NCBI GenBank assembly: GCA_037178675.1
Contig: JAYMGJ010000196.1
Span: forward strand, 1 to 64,000
DNA from: Scleroderma bovista
Lineage: Eukaryota; Basidiomycota; Agaricomycetes; Boletales; Sclerodermataceae
Reading direction: 5' to 3'
Length of the DNA stretch: 64,000 nucleotides
In this document: positions 54,965-64,000 of the stretch, piece by piece
Numbering within the stretch: the first letter of the stretch is position 1
Layout of the letters: every line of letters begins with the position of its first letter
Notes under the pieces: generated by a model
The model's database searches: none
What the model was told of the DNA's origin: nothing
Seen by the model: only the letters and a program-made list of their open reading frames with translations
Position numbers and translations under genes: made by a program

Positions 54965-56352
54965 TTACTCAGATATCATCACGCTCCACCCTTGGTACTC
55001 ATCCCTGCCTTCCTGAATGGCAAGAATTTTCTCCCGCAGTGCCACTCCGACAGGTCCTAGTCCAGACTCGTGCTCAGGTAAGGTAATGACCTTGCCCTCA
55101 AATGCGATCTTGTGCACGGCAGCTACGATTGCTGCCGTACCGATGCACAATGCCTCGAGTAGTCTTCCCTGAGCAGACCACTCGGTTAGGTCGGACATAG
55201 TGTACACCTGTTCCATGGGATGCAGTCGCAAAGATGTGGCTTGTTGGAAGCAAGGGTCTCCCGCAAGTGTCAAGCATGAAGAGCGAGTGACCCCAGGCAG
55301 GATCGTACCATCCAGGGGTGCGGTGATCAAATCGTAGCCTGCACAGTGTTAATAATACTCGTAGAGAATATACCTACGAAGTGCCTTACCATCACCATCG
55401 TCCCGCTTTACAACAACGATGAAGTTCATCCCGCCCGCTTCTGTTACTTGAGCATCCTTCCCGAAAAGCCAGAGAACTTGATCGTACCCTTGACTGGATG
55501 CAATCTGCTGTGGAAGGAAGCCAGGTGAATAGTTTCCCCCCACTTTGTGGCCTCCAGTGCCACCGGGCCATGCTCGCACGTTCTCGCGTATTGCAAGCAA
55601 TGAGACCGGTCGCAGCCCTTGCGGGAAGTAGGGACCGCTGGGAGACATGATAATGAATAGTATCGCATGGTCCGATGCTGTCACGGGCAACCCTGGACAT
55701 ATCACTCATGAGCAATAGTGGCATGTTCCCCCCGGTCATACGCACCAGATTGCGTTCCAATGATCGTTGGTCGGATATAAAGACTGTAACCTGAAAAGGA
55801 AGGGATCCATCGTTTATCAACCATCACGAGACGCTTGATCAGTTCAAGGACGTCGTCTCCGTTGAATGGCTGGCGCAAATTTGAATAGTTCTATTATGCC
55901 AGAGATATGTGTCGACTTACAGGCAGTGCTAGTCGTTGTGCGGACCTTTCCAGACGGCGCATATTGAGGTCTGGGCGATATAGACGTACCTCTCCATCAG
56001 CCCCTAGATATGCCTTAAAAATGTTTGAGGGGAATTTGAGGTGACGTTCTCGACGTTTACGCACTTTCATACCCTCAAAACAAGTGGAGGAATATTGCAG
56101 GCAGGACGCAGCCGGGTCTAGGGAGATCGGGGAATATGGCTTGATTTCTGGAGCCGACCATCCTTTCGAAGGGTGGAATGTCACAATGGCCATGTGATCG
56201 GTGAATGTCTAGCTCAAAAATATGCAGTTCGTCCGTGTTTAGAAGACATACATTGGATCGCATAATTGGAGACTTACGGCCCCAAACTTGAGGGTTTCTG
56301 GAGGTGGAAGCTCCTTGGGCGACTCAGTAAGGGTCAAAGTGAGTTTGGACAT
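54965..56352 (-). CDS. Branched-chain amino acid aminotransferase
   Basis: PLP enzyme that transfers the amino group between branched-chain amino acids and 2-oxoglutarate, the last step in Val, Leu and Ile synthesis and the first in their breakdown. Minus-strand exons: 56352-56278 (MSKLTLTLTESPKELPPPET), 56208-56065 (TFTDHMAIVTFHPSKGWSAP to STCFEGMK), 56013-55921 (AYLGADGEVRLYRP to RLALP), 55869 to about 55747 (PFNGDDVLELIKRL to RPTIIGTQS), about 55691-55392 and about 55340-54965. The PLP lysine lies in GGHKVGGNYSPGF; the signature GYDQVLWLFGKDAQVTEAG and DGTILPGVTRSSCL are present. The last exon ends SVMISE. No obvious mitochondrial presequence is encoded in the exons found; an additional 5' exon cannot be excluded. 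All exons join in frame, so it is probably functional. Confidence 0.9.
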
Positions 56353-58883
56353 CTGCAATACAGTACGAGATCCTCACAATTAGGACCTTTTCGTACTCTG
56401 CGGGAATCACTCACATCAAGACGACAAGACCTGGCATCAAGCTTCGATAATTTATGTTCCTCTTGTGTACCATTCATGACTGGAGATCGCGAGGAAACAC
56501 TGTGGGTGTAGGAGCAAATCCGACGTCGATTAGTATCGTTCGAAGCCAGCGCTCAACGCTCTTGTAAAGCCTGAATACGTAAATAATCCCAGTTTTTCGG
56601 TTCCCAATGGACGCCGAACTGCCACCCGGCAGTTATGCTGAGTCGGCCCGTCGAAGAGTCCGCTGCGTCACGTTCACCGCTACTGTTAGTTGTGGGCAAA
56701 GGCATTGATGATGGTAGCGAATTTGTCCGCCACAATTTGGAGTTGCAACGTTGAACTTCAACAAGAATCCCGGTTGCGGCAGTCACAAACCGCTCAACGA
56801 AAACACTCCAACTGGGAATCACTAGTCTATTTACTGAAACAACGAGACGGCAGGTCAAATCAGGGTACAGTGCGTTAGTCTCTAACCCGACTGGCTGACA
56901 GACGTCCCAGGCTCAGCTGAAAGACAAGGTAACATGCCAAAAACGCTATATCCCTGATGCATAATAAGAATCCCTTTGGATCGCGGCAGTCAAAGTCACC
57001 ATCAGCTTGGAAATGAAATTAGGTGACTGAGTGTTGCTATCACTGTACAGGAAAGACTTCAAGTATCAGGTGCAAGTTGATAACACGAATTTACTGCCCT
57101 TTTGTATTCGGGATCGTTGACCGGCAGGTCCCAGTACACACCGCATCATTCCCGGACCATTGACGTTTGACAAATCGTGTGTAGAACATCTACCGGAACG
57201 ACGGTCCACGGGGTAGAGCGAAGTGAAGAATCAATTCATTCAGCTAAAGCTATCTGGTTCCACAACCAGGTAAACATGAAAATTTGACGCTCACAATACC
57301 ACAGAACACATATCCATGTCGCTCTCAACGACCATCCGAGAAGGAGTGGATGGTTTCACGGTACTCCCCCCAAGGTTAAACCAGGTTGGTCCACAATTCT
57401 CGCTAGCATCAAAGGGCCACCCCAAGAGTAAGTCATTCCTTCTCCACAGGCACTATCTGTGATACTTTTCTTGGCTAAGCTGTGCAATTCGTATTGATGG
57501 AGGTTACCCACGACTGTCGGCTCATGATCATTTTGATCAATCAAGGCATCTCACAGAATGGAGCAAACTTTCCATATAGCTTGAAATCCTGGTCAACAGT
57601 TTTATAGCAGAAGAAACGTCATGACATCAGTGGTGGAAAGCCTCGTTAGGCCTTTGCATCGGTCAACGTGAATCTATCAGTGCTTGCCACTCGTTACGCT
57701 GGCCTGCTACTGGTAAACAGTTGCCCCCCTTGTCGTAACATGGACGGGAAATGAGTAGACAGCTTCTCAAAGTGAGGTGACTCGTCAAAGTTCCTTTACA
57801 CAACAAAACATCCGATACACTTTCCAAGTGGCAACAAATTTGTCAAGTACATCAAATCACAAGTGCACCCTTTTCTTCGCACATAACAGCAAACTCCAGT
57901 CCTTGTATTTCATGACTAACCAACTTCTCTCTGCTCTGGTAGAATACAATTCAGGATGGTCAGAGCGATTACTGTCAACGAAGTATCAGACAGTGTTACA
58001 ATTCGCCTGATCGAAAAGCAAATTACTGACCACACAAATACCCCAGACGAACGACACGGGTACGCAAAGCCCCACAACAGTTTGAACTCATTACGATGCA
58101 GGGGAAACCACGGGGATCGCAGTCCTTAATAGACTCTAGTTCCGTTACGGAGAGCCTCAACGTTTGGAACGCCAGCAACAGCAGTGATAAAAGATGCGAT
58201 AAAGGAAAACATAGAAGCGAGGCGCATGATGGGCAGTAACTCAGCTGAGTGAGGTCTGTTGCGTGAGGGAAACTGGCTTAGATTAGATTTGGTTTCCCCC
58301 AGCCTGCCTCCCAGTCTATACCTTTTGGCTTCCTTGGCTTCTTGATGTTGCACACAGGTACTTTCGCCAAGATGTCGCGTTCGTACTAGATAAGAGGTGG
58401 CATTGTTTGCATGTTGGATATGGCTGAGAGTACATGTTACGAGAGCCATCAGGTGATAGCTGAAATCATACCTTGCTCGGATTTCTGCTGCGTACTAATA
58501 GAACGTCTGGCATATGGTGGATCCGAGGCCGAGATAACAACCATTATATATCCCAGGCAAAGTTTGTTATGGTTGAATAAATTGCGAACCTTACCTATTG
58601 ATATTGTGGCAGAATTAGGGAAGGGTCCACGCAGGGCAATTGGAACGACTTACTATAATGACAAGGGCGTTGCCAGCCGGTCGACGAACTGGATCATCGG
58701 TGGCGAGAAGTCGGAACATGTACGGTACATGTTAAGTAAGATCATCTGAGCATAAATCGCTGATCGAGTCTATGCATGATCTGTAGGGTGAACATTCTTT
58801 CCATCATAATGTTTTCCACCAATAACGGAGCACTGACGCTGCATGCATGAGATCAAACGAGGGGACATGGCATTTTTATAAGA
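56353..58883. other. Long intergenic stretch, no firm gene
   Basis: About 2.5 kb without a recognised gene. On the minus strand near 58126-58227 a 33-codon frame MRLASMFSFIASFITAVAGV..RVY looks like a signal peptide with a short tail; it might be the start of a small secreted protein, unsupported further. A plus frame at 58411-58749 (112 codons) has no family match. Confidence 0.4.
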
Positions 58884-59045
58884 AAACAAAGGTCCCATCA
58901 TCTTGAAGCGCGTACACTATTGTGTCTCCAAGCGGTCCCTGCTTCTCGCAAGGATTGCAGCCAGTTTCATTCCTTGCAGTAAGCGAGAACATGCAGGCAT
59001 TAATATGGGCCGCATGGCTCGGTGGTACCGGAGGCTCCAAAAGTG
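58884..59045 (+). pseudogene. Stray copy of a branched-chain aminotransferase exon
   Basis: Reads MSPSGPCFSQGLQPVSFLAV then SENMQAL..WLGGTGGSKS, matching MSPSGPYFPQGLRPVSLLAI and GTGGHK of the gene at 54965. It lacks the PLP lysine region beyond GSKS and ends at a (GT)n-G(n) run at about 59043-59061. It lies in inverted orientation relative to the gene. Confidence 0.8.
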
Positions 59046-59379
59046 TGTGTGTGGGGGGGGGGGAACTCACAAAGTCATCAAACACCAATTATCTCTTGGA
59101 ACAAATGCGAATGCGCGGCCCAGCCGTTGAGTCACGAAAGCACATTTCTGCAAGGATATGAGATGTAGAGTCAGAGACGGCATCTAAAAGTTGGATGAAT
59201 TATACTACATGGGTGCTCGGCGAGTGCTAAGTGTCTGAAACACCAGCTGTTTCAGCGCTTGCGCTAGGCTGCAGCGGGTCCCGGATCCCATACACGGTCT
59301 GGTTCTACGTGCTGGCAGCTCCACAACGCGCATGTATTACGTAAACGGATAGCTTGATGTACATTATTCACTGACCACG

Positions 59380-60509
59380 ATGGCCGACTCTGGCTCATTG
59401 TCAAGACTGGCTGAAAAAGTACCTGCTGTACCGCTCTGCATCGCTAGTGCTGTTTCCGTCTCCCTTATTACATGGTTTCTATTTCGTAGCAAGACCCCAC
59501 GACGAACGAAGGTGGTCCTCGTGGCTGAAGAGAGGGTCCTCGTTCTGGGCGCTACGAGTGGTGTCGGACGCGAACTTGCGCAGCGCTATGCTGCCCGGGG
59601 AGCACACGTCTGTGTGGTAGGTCGTAGGGAAGACAAACTCAACAAAGTCGTGCAAGAGTGTACCGAGCTTGCTGCTCAACACGGAGAATGCAAGGACAAA
59701 CTTCTAGGAGTCCAAGCTGACTGCACCAATGTCTCTGACATGGTCAGGGTGCGCGAAACGCTGGAAAAGGGTGAGTACTCGTATTAGAGGATCCACACAT
59801 GCCTGACCGTGGCTTCAGCATGGAACGGGTTAGACACCCTCATAGTGACGGCCGGAGTGTCGGCGCTACAGCCGCTCATGTCCGTCGCTGGCGTTGAGAT
59901 GTCAACCCCGGATATTGTAGGATCTCAGGCGAGCCCAGAGGGAATTCAGCACGCAGTGAATGCTGCAAATGCCGCCGTCAACGGGAACTACATTGGGCCC
60001 TACATCGCAGCAATCACCTTCGTCAGTGCGGTACTCGTGGAATTGTTCTTCTTTGCTAACAAGTGTTTCACCAGATTCCTCTCCTGTCTTATACCTCCTC
60101 TTCTCCGTCGATACTATTGCTATCCAGTGCGGCAGCCGTGATACCTGCACCCACTCGCTCGATCTATGCTTCGACCAAATCTGCCTCCCTCATGCTCTAT
60201 CAAGCACTCGCGATCGAGCATCCATTGATTACCTTCACGTTCGTTATTCCGGGCACGATCGAGGGTGCCTTCCGTGAGTCCGCCGTGGATAACCCGCCTG
60301 GTTCATCTGGCAAGCCGACCATCCACGAAACTGACCCCAATGAACGCGGTTTAAAGCGAGAAGTAGTGGCGGCACGCTGCATTCGTGCGATCGACAGCAG
60401 AGAGAAAGGCGTGTTCTTGCCTCTTTATTTCAGAGCTGGACATATTCTCTATTGGCTTTGGCCCTCGTATGTCGAGTGGAGGGCTCGTGTGAAGTACAAT
60501 TTTCGGTAA
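59380..60509 (+). CDS. Membrane-anchored short-chain dehydrogenase/reductase
   Basis: NAD(P)-dependent oxidoreductase of the SDR family, 342 residues from exons 59380-59770, 59819-60021 and 60075-60509 (all in phase). N-terminal hydrophobic anchor VPLCIASAVSVSLITWFLF (residues about 14-33), then the cofactor site RVLVLGATSGVGRELA (TGxxxGxG type) and CVVGRREDKL, whose arginines suggest NADP preference. Catalytic serine region LLLSSAAAVIPAPTR and YASTKSA (Tyr-x3-Lys). The C-terminus has a hydrophobic stretch (HILYWLWPSYVEW) that may contact the membrane. Layout resembles ER-bound SDRs such as 3-ketosphinganine reductase or 11-beta-HSD-like enzymes; the substrate is not decidable here. It is followed by the ChaC gene in the same direction after 236 bases. 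Confidence 0.85.
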
Positions 60510-60745
60510 GAACCCTCCTTTATGTAATGAAATATCCGTCTAAACCATGCATATATAGTACCAACTAAAGGGTGTATTGATTTTTTGGAGCAGCACCGTG
60601 CTAGTGGTGTAAAAAAAGATATGTGTAAGGTCACGTGTAGGATGATGGTTGCTACATGTAATTCGCGCGCGTTCCTTGTATCTGTATACATTCGTTATCC
60701 GACTTGTATGCTGGAACCTTGAGATCGACTGTGAATTTGGGTCGG

Positions 60746-62118
60746 ATGGGTATAAAGACACCATATGTCGTGTTCGGGTACGGCTCCCTCATATTCAAGG
60801 TGCATTCTTTCCCCCCACTCCGGTGGAGAGTGCAACTGATATCCTCAGCCTCCCCCACATGTCGAGTCGCAAGGTAGCACCGTAGCGGCAACTCAGAAGG
60901 GCCGAACTGATAATGTACGCAGTGCCCGGTTTCCTCAAGGGCTACGTGAGACGGTTTGCACAGAAGTCGCATGATCATCGCGGAACTCCAGAGGTACGTG
61001 GTCTGTTGGATCAACCAGCGCATGGGTATCTCGACGATGCTGAATGGCAACCGTGTTCGATACTCACTTTACCATCCAGAGTCCTGGCCGAGTCGTCACC
61101 TTGATTCACAAAGCAGATTGGGACAACTTCTCCTCGTCCGTAGGTGCCCCCACGTTTCAAATACCTCGCTCTGTTTGACGAGTGACTGGTTGGCTGCATG
61201 CATCACACTCTTCTTGTTCTGTACCAGGACGCATTTCCAGATGATGATATCGTTTGGGGCGAGTCCACCTTTAACACTCGAGGGCACAGACACCCTTACT
61301 TAGGTCGCATGGCACCCTACCCCCTTGTACAGGTATCGCTTACACCATAGATCCTCTCTACGAGTCCGAGGTCCGCGACTATCTAGGTGAGTTTTATGAC
61401 CCATTCACTGATTGTCTCCTACCTATGGCAATGTGCTCGACGATTGACAGACTATCGGGAAAAGGTCTGATAGATCCTTTCTTATCATGTGTCGCTTTGA
61501 CCTTCCCGCATACAGGATGGATATACCCTGGAGACGCTTGATATCCATACCATAGAAGACAGTGTCGAGAAAGTGATCATTCATAATGTATGCACTTTTT
61601 CGGATAAACTGTACAATATACATCTCACTCACCCCGACCGGCACTTTCGAAGGCATATGTTGGTGTCCAGATCAGCCATTTTGGACACGTATTAATGAGC
61701 CTCCGATGTTCAGTGCTACGTTGGTCGTCCTGACAACCCCTCTTTCCGTGAGTGGTCTACAAACGGTAGTTAGTTCGCCTGTCGACTTGAATCACACATC
61801 AGTCGGCTCGGAGCCCTTAGATGCTCTGGCAGACCAGATCTGGAGATCGGTAGGTCCATCGGGGAGAAACAAGGTAACACCTCGTACGAGTGGTTATCAA
61901 TAATAATGCGATGACGCCATATTCTGCAGGATTATCTATACCAACTTTCAGCCTCTGTCAAGCAACTTGCTCCAGCATCCCATGATTCACACTTGTTTGC
62001 TTTAGAGGTGAGACTATAGTTGTTCTTTCCATTACCCATATCACTATCCATATCACAGGCCAAGGTACGCGAACTAGACGATACACATGGGAATACAAAA
62101 CAAGAAACAAGCAACTAA
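60746..62118 (+). CDS. ChaC-type gamma-glutamylcyclotransferase (glutathione-specific)
   Basis: Cytosolic enzyme that cleaves glutathione to 5-oxoproline and Cys-Gly. The gene is cut by about ten short introns. Exon 1 (60746-60799) gives MGIKTPYVVFGYGSLIFK with the substrate-binding YGSL motif; exon 2 (60849-60873) PPPHVESQ; exon 3 from 60923 VPGFLKGYVRRFAQKSHDHR GTPE. Then follow GRVVTLIHKADWDNFSSS, DAFPDDDIVWG, IAYTIDPLYESEVRDYL, DYREK, DGYTLETLDIHTIED, and CYVGRPDNPSF, SEPLDALADQIWRSVGPSG and DYLYQLSASVKQLAPASHDS, ending KQETSN at 62118. The YREK glutamate is the expected catalytic Glu. The match to the family runs over the whole length, so I consider it functional. It converges with the CNNM gene, whose stop lies 77 bases away. 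Confidence 0.9.
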
Positions 62119-62195
62119 ACCGCATAGAATACCACCACGTCTGGGAAACGAATATCGGGATAAGGACTTTCCAGTCAGATCCACATAACCTATTC

Positions 62196-64000
62196 TTATT
62201 GTTTGGTAATTCCATTGAGTGCACCGTAATTATTGCTGCGCGGCGGGCTTCCTACTATCTGTGGGGAACGCGGCAGCAACGGCGTGCGGTCCACTACCGG
62301 AGATTGACGCGGAAGACTTCGTTCTCGCTCGACGATGCTGGCAGATAAGCTGGTGTCAAGCCCACACATACATAGTCAACGATCATCGGAACTCACCCTC
62401 GCATAATTGCGGTGTTAGTCAGACGTCTGGCGTACTTCTTGCTTTGGTTATCTTCGTATCGATCTGTTTCATCCACAATTTCTTCTGATATGATTTCCTG
62501 ACCAAATTGTTAGGGGTAGAACGACACAGATCAGATGGAAATACCTCAATGATATCTGCAACGAATGAAGAAAATCAGTCTACATGGATACAGTGAGTTT
62601 ACTGGGACACTGACCTTCAAGTGTGACTACTCCAATGCCACCGCCTGCAATACCCGGTTTGCGACTGATCAATAGCAGGTGTGCACGCCCAGTTTGGCTA
62701 TATCATAGAGATTAGTCAAGTTCCGTACTTTTAGTCGATTCGTTGCGCACAAGTAATCCAACGCCTGGAAGCAATTTATCGAAGGATGTGCTTCAGGTAG
62801 GATGGAGAGTTTGAAGTTGGAAACAGGAAAGCCTTGAGAGGGATCATACGCTAGGAGCTAAGATACAGAGTCAAAAACGCCGTGGTGCCAAGCATATGCG
62901 TTTCCACCTTCTTGACGAGAAGCAAACCTTGGAATGCCAAGGGATCGTGGGGTTCGTGAATCGGAATTCGGGAATATCCGCTGGTAAGACTGCGGATACG
63001 GTTGGGATGAGCGCACAGATGAGAAACACAGCAACTTACATCGCATCCACTGTTTCGTGATTCAAAATAGTATCCGAGCTGAGTGTCACAACATCCTAAG
63101 AAATGTCAGATTGGTGTGCAGGGGGTCCAAGCAGTCGAAACGGGACGAACGCATATTGGGGTCATGATACTTTCAACATTTTTGTTGTTGAGTTCCAACA
63201 CCCCATTAAGAATACTGATTTCGTCGTCTCGGAGGGGCTCTTCTCCTGTGCGATGGAACTGAAGAAAGGATTTTAATTCGGCTTTCTTGTACGTGTGAGT
63301 TTCGTTGGCGCCAAGGACGTAGTCAAGGAGCTTGGCAATGGGATACGCGATGGGTGCTGGGGATCGGATATATTGGACCGACGGGTCTGGAAGTCGTTAT
63401 GCCGAACTCACAGAACAAATACATAAGACAAAGCACAAATGGGGCACATCTTGCACCGAGAGCAAGTCCGTGTCTGACACAGACTGCTTGGGGAATGATT
63501 CTAACGAGACCATGAGTGATCACGAGGTGCGGGAAAGGCGGTCCAACTTACTCTCTATGAACAAGTTGTTTACCTTATTCGGTCAGAGATAACCAAAAAG
63601 GCTTCCACACTCACCCGAAGATAACTAATAAATTGATTAGCTTGGTACTGGATTACGTCGGAAAGAGACTAACCGATAGCAGTAGTCGAGATAACTACAG
63701 CAGCAATTCCTCCGCCGATCTGGGGCACTTCTGAGCTTATTATTCAGATGCCAAGAGGGTAGATGCTTACGGCACTGTCGAGGAAGATGGGTAAACTTTC
63801 GTTGATGACCTGAATACACATGGGTGAGATATCGATGCTGAGGCCAAAGACCGCAGAACATACCACATTACCCAGGAGAAGGACCTGAAAGGAACGACGA
63901 TAAGTGTGGGTAAGCCATGTCATCGAAACGTACTACTTACGACCAGAACCCAATGTCGTCCCTTTTGCATGAGGTTCAGAACTGCGCGGAATGTGAGCAG
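62196..64000 (-). CDS. CNNM/Mam3-type metal transporter, 3' part
   Basis: Membrane protein with a DUF21 (CNNM) transmembrane domain and CBS pair, like yeast Mam3 at the vacuole, linked to Mg and Mn handling. The 5' part lies beyond base 64000. Minus-strand exons: VLNLMQKGRHWVLVV, LLLGNV, VINESLPIFLDSA, VPQIGGGIAAVVISTTAI and IIPQAVCVRHGLALGA, then APIAYPIAKLLDYVLGA and HTYKKAELKSFLQFHRTGEE. Next LRDDEISILNGVLELNNKNV, the CBS region DVVTLSSDTILNHETVDA, SGYSRIPIHEPHDPLAFQGL, YDPSQGFPVSNFKLSILPEA, ISRKPGIAGGGIGVVTLE, EIISEEIVDETDRYED, and a tail rich in Arg/Pro/Ser ending NGITKQ (TAA at 62196-62198). All exon joins I traced keep the frame. The start is outside the window. Confidence 0.88.

Overview
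The window is nuclear DNA of a filamentous basidiomycete, most likely an Agaricomycete. The evidence is dense short introns of about 45-65 bases with GT..AG ends, and gene families that expand in that class: Plavaka-type transposase, two FunK1 fungal-type kinases, a DUF6532 protein, a TPR-HET protein, a DUF6914-like protein and a histone-H3-tail-mimic PHD-like protein. I could not fix genus or order.

Left part (1 to about 8.0 kb): the C-terminal half of a Plavaka transposase running in from the left edge, a FunK1 kinase gene broken by one in-frame TGA, and an intact nine-exon DUF6532 gene. Centre-left (8.0-17.5 kb): nested mobile-element debris. It holds a LINE fragment, two copies of a roughly 2 kb LTR-like repeat that carries its own conserved ORF, a copia integrase relic, and a 170-base tandem array feeding into a 14-20-base minisatellite. 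Centre (17.5-31.4 kb): two minus-strand genes of Agaricomycete-specific families, one with a KQHARSN motif and one starting with an H3-tail-like MARIKQTA. The second lies between two roughly 0.5 kb direct repeats. A second broken FunK1 kinase, a Helitron-like helicase tip and LTR relics follow.

32.0-43.0 kb holds a nearly complete minus-strand Ty3/gypsy element (gag-protease, then RT-RNase H-integrase) with one TGA in pol. It is truncated at its 5' end where it abuts a HET gene relic. Downstream of pol lie a third copy of the 2 kb LTR-like repeat, an additional ORF with two TGA stops, and a hairpin-rich tract. 43.0-49.1 kb is a local family of TPR-HET genes: two wrecked copies followed by an intact 1213-residue gene whose TPR units are nearly identical in blocks of three.

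The right part (49.6-64 kb) is ordinary gene space: a cytochrome P450, a DUF6914-like gene with a decayed inverted copy, a branched-chain aminotransferase with a stray exon copy, a membrane-anchored short-chain dehydrogenase, a ChaC-type gamma-glutamylcyclotransferase, and the 3' part of a CNNM/Mam3 transporter running off the right edge. ChaC and CNNM converge with 77 bases between their stop codons.

The most notable signals are: (1) seven interruptions of otherwise open frames in six elements, all TGA; (2) the H3-tail-like N-terminus on a PHD-like protein; (3) the 2 kb repeat with a conserved orphan ORF; (4) a run of perfect stem-loops at 32.0-32.45 kb; (5) the homogenised repeat block in the TPR-HET protein. 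All names rest on remembered family sequence patterns; no search was run.
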